Of a stretch of DNA of 64,000 bases, positions 45,553 to 59,834 are shown in pieces. The stretch is from Buxus sempervirens (taxonomy: Eukaryota > Streptophyta > Magnoliopsida > Buxales > Buxaceae), in contig OX387186.1 of NCBI GenBank assembly GCA_947561395.2, positions 3,068,835 to 3,132,834 on the forward strand. The letters run 5' to 3'. Each line of letters opens with the position of its first letter. The first letter of the stretch is position 1. Made by a program: the position numbers and the translations under genes. Under the pieces are notes generated by a model, which saw nothing but the letters and a program-made list of their open reading frames with translations, was not told where the DNA came from and searched no databases.

Positions 45553-45701
45553 CTCATTGAAATTTCTATATTTCATAAGAACCCCCTCTAAAATTTCTGG
45601 TTTACCCACCCCCAACTTATTGAAATTTTTATATTTCATGACAAGTGTTAATTAAAAATTTTTTTTGTCCCCCCAGGTTTGAAGTCCTGGTTCCGCCACT
45701 G
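45316..45701. mobile_element. Non-autonomous hAT element (MITE), copy 2
   Basis: 386 bp. Ends are CACTGGCGGAACCA and TGGTTCCGCCACTG, with target-site duplication GCTGAAGG at 45308-45315 and 45702-45709. It is inverted relative to the copy at 2126-2475. A run of about 30 cytosines (~45519-45550) accounts for most of the length difference. Confidence 0.9.
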
Positions 45702-45867
45702 GCTGAAGGTGACCCGGGCTGGGTGATCAAGCCGGTTGGGTTTTCAACCCGGGTTAAGTAAGCTGGGTTGAAGGGCGTGCACCGAGGACTGACCTGTACA
45801 CGCGTCATACGCTGAATCTAGTACAGGTACCGCACGACATTTTAGACTTTGAAAGTCCGAAGGAAAA

Positions 45868-48915
<3,048 letters not shown>

Positions 48916-49257
48916 TGTATTATCAGAATTATGTTTGGATTTGATGTCTCCATTGGTTTTGGATTAAACAGATGTCTGGCATGGATATAAATCCAACCTG
49001 ACAATCTTAATTAATAATTATATCACAGATGAATTTGGGAAATGTGAAAGAGTGAAAAAGAGTGTTTTAATAAAATTGAAAATAAAAGTCTTTTATAAAG
49101 CCTACAAGCAAGGAACTTTATCCTTTCGTCTACAACCAAAAAAAGGGGGCAAAAAAAGACATTTAACTGAAAAAAGTACTCTAAATTTTTTTTTTCAAAA
49201 GAAGCAAGTTTTTTTCTATTTGAATGCTACGAATTATGCATCGAGGGACTGTAAACT

Positions 49258-50090
49258 ATTGTTGGTGAACATGGAACTCAGTTGTCTAGTGGACAGAAGC
49301 AGAGAATTGCTATAGCTGGAGCATGAAAGATCAACGAATTCTACTTCCGGATGAAGCTACCAATGCTCTTGATGCAGAGTCTGAAAGAATTGTGCAAAAG
49401 AAATTAAACAGGATTACGGTAAACTGAACGACAGTCATTGTTGTCCACCGCTTGAGTACAGTGAGAAATGCCGATGCGATTGCTGTCATTCACCAAGGGA
49501 AGATTGTTGTGAAAGCTACTAATTGGTCTCCTTCGGTTTATGGATTAATAGGTTAATTCTGCACTAATGTCATAAGGCTTTATTGGATGTGACCAAGTTG
49601 CTGGTAATAAAAGGAAAGTACTTTCTGCTGAATCCCGAACATTGTCAATTGCTAAGGCTCGCATTTGGAGCTAGTTGGGATAGAGCTAGCACATATTGCC
49701 AGCTTATGCTCTTGCAAGAAGTACATAAAGAGTCAGAAGAACAAGATTTATATGACCAAGATAGATCAGAAATTAATGCAGTTTTTGGCAGGCAATCAAG
49801 TCAACTAGCTTCTTTTCGACAGTCCATAAATCAGGGATCATCTGGAGTAGGAAAGAGCAGCCATCATTCATTCTCAGACTCTTTTGGTCCATCTACTGAA
49901 CTCAGTGTACAAGAAACTAATCCAGCAGGCACCGAGGCAAGATTCTCAACAGAGGCACATAGGCACATCCATCCCATCTGTAAAAACAACCTGAGCTAGT
50001 ACCAATTTTATGCCTTGCCTATCTTAACAAGCCAGAGATACTCGTGATACTACATATATTTTCAATTGCTGATGGGATTCAATGGATATG
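49258..50090 (+). pseudogene. ABCB-type (P-glycoprotein/MDR) transporter fragment
   Basis: ABCB transporters are ATP-driven membrane exporters, some of which move auxin. Pieces in order: [20 protein letters not shown] (ABC signature with LSSGQ for LSGGQ), [20 protein letters not shown] (Walker B and D-loop, with P for L), [20 protein letters not shown] (H-loop) and IHQGKIV to about 49515. An unrelated ~175-bp stretch follows. The inter-domain linker then resumes at about 49693 (CQLMLLQEVHKESEEQDL, then GSSGVGKSSHHSFS), and a trace of the second half lies near 50020 (AYLNKPEILVIL). Frames change between pieces. This is the end of the first nucleotide-binding domain plus the linker, and it is non-functional. 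Confidence 0.85.
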
Positions 50091-50809
50091 TTGAAATAAA
50101 GCTCATGGAGGGATTCAGTGCAACTTCAAAGGTTTCCTAAGGAACTGTGCAGGGGGATCTGAAATAGATGATGCTTCACTGTCAAATTGCACGTTGATGG
50201 CATTGAGATACCATGAATTGGCAGATCAACGCAAAGGCAGGAAATGATTATGATATTTTCCTAATTAGGGCAGTTTTGAGTGTGTTTCAGTAATTTGGCC
50301 ATAACTTTGGCTACGGGTATTAGAATCTCGCATAAGACCCCAATTCGGAAAGCTCTTTTCGGCGCGCACGCCGTGGATACTCACCTAAGTTGGTGTGTAT
50401 ATTTTTCAACCTCAAATTCTGTTGTCCCCTCTGAATCACTATTTTTAGTTATTTTTTGCTATTTCTAGTAATATTTCATTTGTCAATTAGGAAGTGATTT
50501 TAAACCCAACTTGGGTCAAATTTTTCGCAAGTTGCTTATTTTATTATGTATTTCATTTAAGCATGATTTAGGAGATTTTGCCATTTTTAGTAACTTTCCA
50601 ATACAGACGATTTTTGGCTATAAAGTTCGACTTGTGGACTGATTTTAGGATTACTTGATTAATAATATTTAGTTGAACCTTAGAGACGTATTCTTTGTGT
50701 TTTTGGCCAACTTTCTTGTGTTCTTCACTGTGAATCACCTGCTAGAACTAGCCTGCAGAATAATCGCTATTCTGTCCGGCGTCAACAAGTCATAAACTTA
50801 TTAACTATA
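50091..50809. other. Unassigned non-coding sequence
   Basis: No recognisable gene. 50270-50800 (GGCCATAACTTTGGCTACGG and following) has the look of repeat-derived plant sequence, but I cannot assign it to a family. Confidence 0.35.
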
Positions 50810-51900
50810 CAAAAAATCTGCATACAAGCTTAGGCAGCAACTTTATGCCTCATAAGGATGTCCCTACAAATTCCTTTGAAAATCTCTGACGCCAAACTGG
50901 ACCTATTGAAAAATTCGCCTATTATGTTCCAACCATACATGGTAGACGCTGGCTGCTACAAAATTTCTATTGATATCATGTTTACCATTTGACATCAATT
51001 TGTTTTTCATGCTCCATTCCATAATCTCATTCAAGCTCCTACCAGCATATGTGTGACCCGGCCATTGTCTTGAATACCTGAGTCCACACACTCTTGGAGA
51101 ATGGGCATGTAGCAACAAGGTGATCCATTGTTTCAACATTTGCTTGGCATAAAACAAAACTAGTGTCAGTGATTATGTTCAGTGAAGCTAGAATACTCCT
51201 AGTGAGGAGATTATGATGAACAGCCAAGAGAATAATTGAGTGTTTTTGTATTGACATCTTTGACCACACTAGCCTGTGCCATTTTACCTTTTGGAATTTC
51301 AAAGGCCCCTTCCTCTAACAGGTTTTCATGTACCCAAGCAACCCACAGAGATTCTTTCTTGGATATAATTCACCACACACAATGAAAGGTGGCAGCCTTA
51401 TTCCATGTCGTGATATCAATTAGGCCTAATCCACAGTCACTCTTTGGAGAACACACTACATTCCAACATACTGGAGTTATCTTTTTCCTAGCATTAGACC
51501 CACTCGATAAGAAATGTCTACATATCTTGTCAATCTTATCAAGAATGGCCTTAGTGAACCAATAGACATTTAACCCAAATTTCACAAGGAGTTGAAGTCT
51601 ACCTTCATATGATAGAACTTTTGCTGCCCATCATTGTAGCCTACAGTTTAGTCTTTCCATTAGTGGCTCACAGTCCTTTGCTGCCAATTTTGATGCTAAA
51701 AGTGGCAGACCAATATGTTTAACAGGAAGATATATACCCTTCAGATATTGAGAATTTTGATGATATTTCACTCTTCAAAGCCTCCAAAACTGCACCATAA
51801 AATATTTTACACTTCCTGGGATTTATCTTCAAACCTGTAAAATTCCCAAATATGTTAACAGCATGGAAAAGAAAAGAGATAGACTGTGATCCATGCTTGT
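50810..51900 (-). mobile_element. LINE fragment (L1-type): end of reverse transcriptase and zf-RVT domain
   Basis: Minus-strand frames resemble the C-terminal part of plant LINE polyproteins. ITPVCWNVVCSPKSDCGLGL and WNKAATFHCVW mark the end of the RT region. WHRLVWSKMSIQKHSIILLA, CQANVETMDHLVATCPFS and VYHVWLEHNRRIFQ mark the zinc-binding RVT domain and what follows. The frames are broken and there is no endonuclease or catalytic RT core, so this is a truncated, dead copy. Limits are approximate. Confidence 0.85.
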
Positions 51901-53102
51901 AAGTGGAATTCTTTATTCCATACTTGTAAAGCCCGAAGTAATTAGGGCGAGGCTTAGGCTAGGAGTGTTGAAGCACGACACAACCTAGCTTTCCCTGGTA
52001 TTTGGACTCTCATGCATGTAGGAGGTTAAGATTAATGGTTTGGATGACCTTTTAATACTATTTTGTCATATTAATAGTTATTTTATAACTCTTTTTTGTT
52101 ATTTAATTACTTAAGTTATTTTTCAATAAGTATTAAAAACTTTAAATTTGGGTGAGAGTATAAATTTTTTAAGTATCTTTTGCTAATAAATAAAAATTAA
52201 AAAGATTTTGCACAAGTTGGCCTAGCCAAGCAAAGGTTTAGCTTCTAATATTATTTTAGGGCCGACCTTGGGCATTAGAATTAGGCCTGAACAAGCTCAT
52301 CTTGGACAAGCCGATTACCAGTTACCACCCCTCGGTGATCCATATTCGAACCAAGATTTTGACCATTATCTGCTTATGTTCTGTTCATATTTAATAACAT
52401 TCTCTATGAGTCACATACAATCATATTTTAACATATCTGATCATGTTTGATATGTCTACCTATAAACATCAGCTGAGCTTGAGCTTTAAGAAAAGGTTCA
52501 CTTAGTTAATGGGCCTAAGTTGAGCTGCCTTGCTCAATTAAAGCTTGGCTCACTTAATTTATTATATCGAATTATAACCCTAGTGAAAGGGGCAAGTGAA
52601 AGCTTTTGTATAGAAATAGCTAAATAATTTAATTTGCTAATAGAAAGTTCTTTTTTAAAAAATTTATAAGCTTCATATGTATTCGGATTCATAAATCATA
52701 CTTAAAAGCTCATATTCGGATTGTAATATGTTTAGATTGTAGGTTAAGGACATTGAAGACATTTGTCACCAATAGGGTGTGCGATTATTTTTTCACTAAA
52801 AAATCATTTTTAAAGTATCATTGAAAGACCAAAACAGCTTCAAAGATGGTGTCATTAGTGTAGATGTAAAATTGAATGGTCAAAATTTCTGATTTATTAA
52901 GGTAATATGATTAAGTAATCTAAGTAAATTATTTGATTTAATGTGAAGAACCATAGCAGCAGTGGTGGAGTGGCAACAGGTCTAATCTTTGATATTTTGC
53001 TCAAATCCATGCTCAAACTCTTACATATGTTGTTTTCATGCTGTAACTATGATATCAATAGCATTTGATCTATGATATGAAATACTCTGTATATAATTTG
53101 TT
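51901..53102. other. Intergenic; no gene seen
   Basis: AT-rich, with 52260-52560 resembling MITE-type sequence (GGGCCGACC, then GGCCTGAACAAGC). The part next to 53103 is the 3' flank of CRK-E. No supported coding region. Confidence 0.4.
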
Positions 53103-55672
53103 TCACGTGTCAAAGTTATTTGAGCTTTGATCAGGCTCCATTGTTCCGTGCACGAAAAATGCAGGTTGTGAAGGTGATGGTAAGGTGATGGAGACGCAAT
53201 TCAGCATCAGAGCAACAGAAGCCATGGTTGGTCTGTCAGCTACATTTTCCTGGACACATAACAACCCAATGTGAACGCATCTCATCACTTCACTGCTCAG
53301 GTAGCTCTCCCTCAGTGTTGGATCCATCAAGTCCATGCCTCTCCCTTCTCTCCATGCCCTCCATGCCTGCAAGATCCTCAATCATTAGATGACACAGGTC
53401 ACCCAACTTAGTGTAGTAAATTGATCACAAATTACTCACCAAACTACACAAAACTGGCCACTAAAATTCATACTCACATAACTCGGGAAGTCCTCTGCGC
53501 ACTCTGATTTAATGTTCTTCTTGCCACTCACAATCTCTAGAAGCAAAACACCAAAACTGAATACATCTGACTTAGCTGAGAACTGGCCGTGCATTTCATA
53601 CTCTGGTGGCATATATCCACTGCATGCCAACATCAACAAGATTAGTCTATAGTTTATGTACACTTTGGAAGCTCTGTTTCTTTTATTTTACTAAATTCTC
53701 TATACTCCAAGTACATGGCAAGAGTGTCTTGATTTCAAAATCTTCATTAGAACTTTTCTGATTCTCCTTATAATAATGCTTAAGACTTACCGAGTTCCTA
53801 CAATATGGATTGTTTTGCCTTGAGATTGGTCCAGTACAAGAAGCCTTGCCATATGAAAATCTGAAATTTTCGCATTCATCTCATGATCTAGCAATATATT
53901 ACTGGCTTTCAAATCACGATGAATGATCCTTAGTCGAGACTCTTCATGAAGGTAAAGAAGCCCTCGAACAATCCCTCCTATTATATTGTAACGCCTTCCC
54001 CAATCTAATTCCGCACGTCTCGCTGGATCTACAGGTTCAACGAAACAGTGATCAAGGAAGGGTTTAGAAGCCATTGTTTCAGTTGAAATGAAATTCAGTG
54101 TCAAGGTAATGTACATACCAAATAGGAAGCGATCCAAGCTTGTGTTCGGCACAAATTCGTAGATCAGTAGCATTTCTTCCTCTTCCAAGCAGAAACCTAA
54201 AAGCTTAACTACATTCCTGTGATGAAGCTTTGCTAATAAAACAACTTCGTTCTTTAACTCTCTATCGCCTAGTCCAGAGCATCCAGAGATCCTTTTCACA
54301 GCTATATTTTGTCCATTCCGAAGGATGCCCTGAAATTCAACAAAAGAAACTCGCAGAATTCTCTTGATATAATTCAACACGATTTAAATCATCCAACTTT
54401 GGATGTTTTAATGTGCAAAAAATTGAATTACCTTATAGACAGAGCCGTATCCACCTTCTCCGAGCTTATTAGCGTCGGAGAAATCATTTGTTGAAGCTTT
54501 TACTGTAGCCAAGTCAAATTGCAAATATTCCTCCCTTATAAGGTCGTCCGCACCTTCACGAGTGGTAACAAACAATAAAATTCTGGAGCAAATTAATGGA
54601 TGAAAGTTTCCAAACATGTAATCTGCAGTTACTCACATTCAGATTTTTCCTGCGGCTTTCTCCTCAGAGACAAGAACCAGATGATGCAGAGCAGTATCAC
54701 AATGATGGATGCAGAAATGGTGATTACAACGATCGTTCCAGTTGAAACAGTCCTTTTATCTGCAAGATCAGAAGTATATTTTCATGCTTAAACCATCTAT
54801 ACAAATTGAAAATGTTCAAATTATCCATAAAAAAGAAGAGGGGACATACCAGGATGGGTAATAGTAGTTTCATTCCTTGGTGACGGCAATGGCGGAGAAG
54901 TTAGAGGAGGAGATGAAGCTGGTGTATCATCGTCATAGTTCTCATAGAAAGGGTTGGTCGAGTACTTCAAATTACAACTGGGCATAAAAACTGTCCCTCC
55001 TCGTTTAAGAGCACAACAGTTCGGAAGCTCTCTAATGGCGGTTTTCAGGCATGTACCACAATCACTTGGAGATATATCAGGAGTGCACTGCACCAGCGCA
55101 TATATGGTCTCAAAAATTGAGAAGTATGCATGCCCTTTGGCAAACATGGCTCTCGAACTACCAGAAGCAGTTTTCACCAGTCTGTCTAACAAACCTATCG
55201 TAATGTTATTGAACTGATCTGGGTTTGAGCTGTTAAACTGATCTGACCGAGTAGAGGAAGGCTTGACCTCCATATGTGAAAATATGGAGCGACTGGAGTA
55301 CCTTAACATGCATTGCTCATACCATATAAGGGCCTCCTTCTGAACAGGGCATCGTTGTAAGACATCCTGAGTCGATGCATTAACGCAGAGACGGCACGCA
55401 TCGGCCGGAGTATCTCCTCTGCAAAGGAACAGGGCATAGACCTTGTCGGGATTCTGGCCGGCGGTGGCGTTGTAAAAGCCATTGGTGAGTGTTGTGGGGT
55501 TTAAGGGTACAGAAGAGAGGAGGTTTTGAAGGTTCTGTTGGTACGTACTGTTAGTAGTGTAGTTGCCTGTGTCTGAACAGTTGTGGGCTCTGTATTTCCG
55601 TTGCGCAGATACGGTGAGAGAGAGGTGCGGGAGAAGGGCACAAAGAAGGAAGAGAAACACGTATGAACCCAT
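53103..55672 (-). CDS. CRK-E: cysteine-rich receptor-like kinase with an altered DFG motif
   Basis: Seven exons on minus: 55672-54850, 54759-54637, 54553-54432, 54329-54119, 54028-53791, 53619-53478 and 53366-53103. They sum to 1923 nt (640 aa) with no internal stop. Seen: signal peptide ~1-23; DUF26 motifs [13 protein letters not shown] and [13 protein letters not shown]; Pro-rich linker; transmembrane helix ([17 protein letters not shown]); glycine loop GEGGYG; AVKRISG lysine; HRDLKASN loop. The magnesium-binding DFG reads DFH (His about residue 485, codon 53853-53855), and the APE region reads [11 protein letters not shown] in place of [11 protein letters not shown]. The other CRKs here keep DFG. 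The open frame plus altered catalytic motif suggests a pseudokinase or weakly active receptor rather than a decayed gene. It is the only CRK here on the minus strand. Confidence 0.93.
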
Positions 55673-55837
55673 GGCGAGTGAGTGAATGCTTGTTCACGTT
55701 TTAGCTCTTTGATCCTCAATAAATCAAGACTTCCCTTGACTGGCTCTACAAAGATTTTTTTTTTTTTTTTTTTTTGCGTGTGGAAACTGACTCTACAAAG
55801 ATGGAGATTCTCTACAGTTTGATTGAATTGTTATGGT

Positions 55838-56112
55838 CATCTACAGTGTTGTGTTGGTCACATCGTTTACTGATAGCTCAAGTGTGAAGACATGACTTCC
55901 TTTTGCGTGTCAAAGACGTTTATGTAGGAAGAAATAAATAACGTGGTTGAAAATTGAAATCGTCTCTTCCGGGAAGCCGGAGTAGGGACTCAAGGAGGTG
56001 ACATTCCTCTGCGTAATGGTGTGCACGTCAATGGAAGGAACGACGTACGTGGTCCCTCAACAGATGACTTCAATTTCCAAGTCAACCAATCAATTCATGT
56101 ACGTATCATCAT
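55838..56112 (-). promoter_or_regulatory. Conserved upstream block of CRK-E
   Basis: Lies about 170-440 bp upstream of the CRK-E start codon. It is nearly the same as orphan copies at 18310-18605 and 19150-19440. The core holds GACGTACGTGG (ACGT cores) and several GTCAA (W-box core on the other strand). A promoter role is inferred from position and conservation and is not shown. Confidence 0.5.
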
Positions 56113-57990
56113 CCTCGGTTTGAGACTTTCTAATTAATTAATTTGGCAAAGGTTATTTATTTGGTAGTTCATGGGGTGCTTCTGCTTCTACCGTATATAT
56201 GTAGCAATGATTTGGCAAGTATGTATAAAGCCAGCCCTTTTAACTGGATCAAGAAAGTATAACTAAGGCCGATTTCCTTAGAAATAGTAAAAAAATTTAA
56301 ATACAGTCCTTGACCAAAACACTGGACTCTGTTTGGAAAGAAAATGAAGGATTTCACTTGTATGGAGCGATTGTAAACCGGGATATAGGGGAAAAAGATT
56401 GCTATGGGACTCGGCATATGAGAAAATGTCCATTTAGTAACCCTAGCATGCTTAAACTAAAGCTGGATTTTCGACCAGTGAATATCCATATATTTTTTAC
56501 TAATGATAGAACATTAGAACTTTAAGTCTTTAATGTTTAAAGATGGTTCCTTGTACAATAAATTTTTAGTAAAATCCAGATTCCAAATCTAGAATGAGAA
56601 CATGATTATCATGCAATTTTTCTAATAATATTTTTTCACCAGAAAACAAAAAAAATCGGGTTTGGCGGGTTGGGTTCGGTTTGGGGTTTTTCCAACCCGT
56701 CATTAATCGGGTTAACCCGACCCAATTAACTACCAACCCTATTATGATCTGACCTGAACACGACTCGTTGCCAGCTCTAGTTTTCCACAACATAGTTTCT
56801 CGTTATCCAAATGCAGCCTTGTGGGTAAAATATTTTTTTTAAAAAACCTTAAAATGCCCATTACCTAATGCAAGCTCTACTTGCTCGGAACATATGCATA
56901 CACCTACAACTTATCTGTTAGGTCTCCATGAAGCTGGGGTATTACATGTTGGAACAATGAATGATGTAAAGTGGTTTCAAATCTCAACTGAGACGAATAA
57001 GTTGAGAAGGGTTAGTAACCAATTGGGTGATTGTCTTGTGTTCAATTTGAATCCGATTTAGGAAAAATAAATTTATAAGGTTCTTTTGATTTGTTGCTGA
57101 ACAATGAATAAGATGGCAAAAGAAGCAAAGAATATAACAAAAGAAAGCAACCATAGAACACTAGATTTTACGTGGTTTGGTATTAACACATTATGTCTAC
57201 GAGCAGAGAGGATGAAAAGAATCACTAACAAGCGAAAGAAATTTATCAAGATTTTTTCTGTCAATAAATAAATACCTGAACTTGAACAGAAAGATAAAAA
57301 AATCCTAAACGTCTCATTCAAAACAAATCTCTCAAAACGCACCGAAACAAATGTATTTTTATCTTAAGGTCATCCATATTATGGAGTCCACCCCAAAACC
57401 CCAAAAGGGCTAATATTAGCAGTCCCTAAGTGAACCTTCTACAGTTCGGTGATACTGACAAGGATTGCTACAATAACTCATAAAATATAATTAAAAAGGT
57501 TTGGGATTCATTTATTTAAAATATTTTCAATATAAATGATAAATACATATATATTAAAATAATTCTCATCTCCTCGCTCTTTCTTCCACTTGTAGCTGGC
57601 ATAGGAGCTCTCTTGTCGCACTCCAAACCGGAACATGCGTATCATTTCTGATAATTAGAAAGACTAAAGACTTTTCGCAAGACTTTTCTGTCGAGCAATA
57701 CGTATCTTAACATCATGCATGAATTGTTGAACCGGTATTCACGGAATAGTCTGGCCTTATCCGGTCTTCAATCAAACTGATGTTGAGATATTTGAATCTA
57801 CACCAGAGGTTCTTTCGTGTTTGAAACGCAGAAGCCCTCGATTCTTTGGGACAAAACACCCACCGGTCACTCTGTCTATTTCTTTGAACCGGTCTTCACA
57901 GCATAATCTGGCCTTTTTCGGTCTTCAACCAAACTGATATTGAGATATTAGAATTCACACCAGAGGGTCCTTCGTGCTTGAAAGAACGTT
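55838..57990. repeat. Segmental duplication partner of 19150-21310
   Basis: Same non-coding order as 19150-21310: promoter-like block, GGCAAAGGTTATTTATTTGG, the right part of a hAT-like MITE ending near 56780, and the TTGGAACAATGAATGA and 'GTTGAGAAGGGTTAGTAACC' segments. An additional ~210 bp (57130-57360) containing GATTTTACGTGGTTTGG resembles a decayed LTR segment. No gene. Confidence 0.78.
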
Positions 57991-58215
57991 AAAACGTAGA
58001 AGCCCTCGATTCTTAGGGACAAAACACCCACCTGTCACTCTGTCTACTTTTTGAACCGGTCTTCACGGAATAATCTCGCCTTGTCCGGTCTTCAACCAAA
58101 CTAATGTTGAGATATTAGAATTCACACCAGAGGGTCTTTCGTGCTTGAAAGAACGTTAAAACGCAGAAGCCCTCGATTCCTAGGGACAAAACACCCACCT
58201 GTCACTCTGTCTACT
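57729..58215. repeat. ~166-bp tandem repeat array, copy 2
   Basis: Three units starting at 57729, 57886 and 58055 (spacing 157 and 169 bp), each beginning GAACCGGT(A/C)TTCAC. Same family as 21021-22750. The last unit ends with CCACATTGACACAG, as does the remnant at 29444-29520. Confidence 0.85.
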
Positions 58216-59487
58216 TCTTCCACATTGACACAGTTAGCCTTGTTTCACAAACCATGGGTGGCTCCGTGAAGTTGGATTGTTACATGTTGGAACGATGAAT
58301 GATATATAGGATACAACAAAAGAGTTGAGAAGGATTAGTAACCAATTGGATGGTTGTCTTGGGTTCAATTTGAATCCGGCCGTATTAAGAAAAGTAAAAT
58401 TTATAACGTTCTTTTGATTTGTTGCTGAATAATGAATGAGATGGCAAAAGAAGAAAAGAATATACAAAAACAGAGCAAACATATAACACCAGATTTTACG
58501 CAGTTTGGCTTAACAGCTTATGTGCACGAGCAAAGAAGATGCGAAAAATCACTAACAAGTGAGAGAAATGTATCAAGACTTTTTCTGTAAAACAATAAAT
58601 GAATGCTTTAACTTAATTAGAAAGCCAGAAAATCCTAAGAGTTTCGTTCCAAACAAATCTCTCAAAATGCACAAAAACAAATGTATTTTCATTTTAAGGT
58701 CATCCATAGTGTGGAGTCCACCCCCAAACCCCAAATGGACTAGTAGAAGCAACCACTGAATGAACCTTCTAGTTCGGTGATACTAAGTAAAGTGAAATAC
58801 AAGATACCTATATCACATGATTTATAATCCTATTAAATGTGACTTTGATTTGATAACATTAATAATCATATATTTCTATTTACATGGGAACACTGGCATA
58901 CCAAAGATGATAGGGGGTTTATACAAGAACTCCATGATAAAGGTTGATACAATAATTCAGAAAAATATAATTAGAAACGATTTGGATTCATTTATTTGAA
59001 ATATTTTCAATGAAAATGATAATTACATAAATATTAAAATAATTCTCATCCCGCTCTTTCTTCCACTTGTAGCTAGCATGGGAGCTATCTTGTCCCACTC
59101 CAAACCAGGACATGGATGTCATTTCTGATACTTACGCACGAAATTTGTCAGTTATAGGAAATTCTTGAACCGGTCTTCCCGTCAGTACGGCGCTTTCTTA
59201 TCTGGTTGGGATCCAGCGGTATATTAATCTAGCCTTAATTATATGGGCTCCAAGACTGATCACGACCAAACTGATGTTGGCATATTTGATTGTTTACGTT
59301 TTAGTTCTTTGTGTTTTTTTTTTTTTTTGGTGGTAAAGTTACGTTTTAGTTCTTCGAACCTCAATAAATCAAGACTTCACTTCACTGACTGTACGGATAT
59401 CGATGTTCTCTACCGTTTGATGGTTTGATGGACTTGTTAAGGTCATCTACAGTGCTGGTCACATCGTTTACTGATACATATACATAT

Positions 59488-59518
<31 letters not shown>

Positions 59519-59825
59519 ACACATCGTTTACTGAGAGATATATATATATTTATTTATTGGTCATATATATTGGTCACGTCGTTTACGGATAGCTAAGTGT
59601 CGAAGGCATGACTTCCTTTTGCGTGTCAAAGACTTTAAAGACATAAATAATGTAGCTGAAATCGTCTCTTTCAAAGACTTTCATTTCTGTTTACCAAAAA
59701 AACAAAAAGACTTTCATTTCTGGCTTACCAAAAAACAAACAAAACAGACTTTCATTTCTGGATGTAATTAATCTTCTTAAGTTGTTTCCATGAAAGTTCT
59801 CGCTCCTCTGCAAACATGAATAAAA
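58216..59825. other. Repeat field: partial segmental copy, microsatellite, CRK-upstream block remnant
   Basis: 58250-59170 is a diverged third copy of the 56930-57720 type sequence (TTGAGAAGGATTAGTAACC). 59490-59518 is a (TA)n microsatellite. 59448-59670 repeats the phrase ACATCGTTTACTGATA several times and keeps part of the CRK-upstream block (GACTTCCTTTTGCGTGTC). No gene. Confidence 0.6.
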
Positions 59826-59834
59826 ACAAAACAG

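Larger units (their letters stand above)
43446..45804. other. Composite block between imperfect inverted repeats, carrying a PIP5K fragment
   Basis: Left 43446-43508 (AGCGTGTACAAGTCAGTCC, then AAGCCGGCTTGATCACC) and right 45709-45804 (GGTGATCAAGCCGG, then GAGGACTGACCTGTACACGC) are imperfect inverted repeats. Between them lie a PIP5K MORN fragment, a solo LTR (44066-45139), a perfect 12-bp palindrome near 45217-45243 and a hAT MITE (45316-45701). The layout suggests an old TIR element that captured a gene piece and was later hit by other elements. I found no target-site duplication, so this stays tentative. Confidence 0.45.

Noticed and set aside
45412-45655. Open frames with poly-Gly or poly-Pro
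   Set aside because: Translation of the C-run and repeats inside the hAT MITE.
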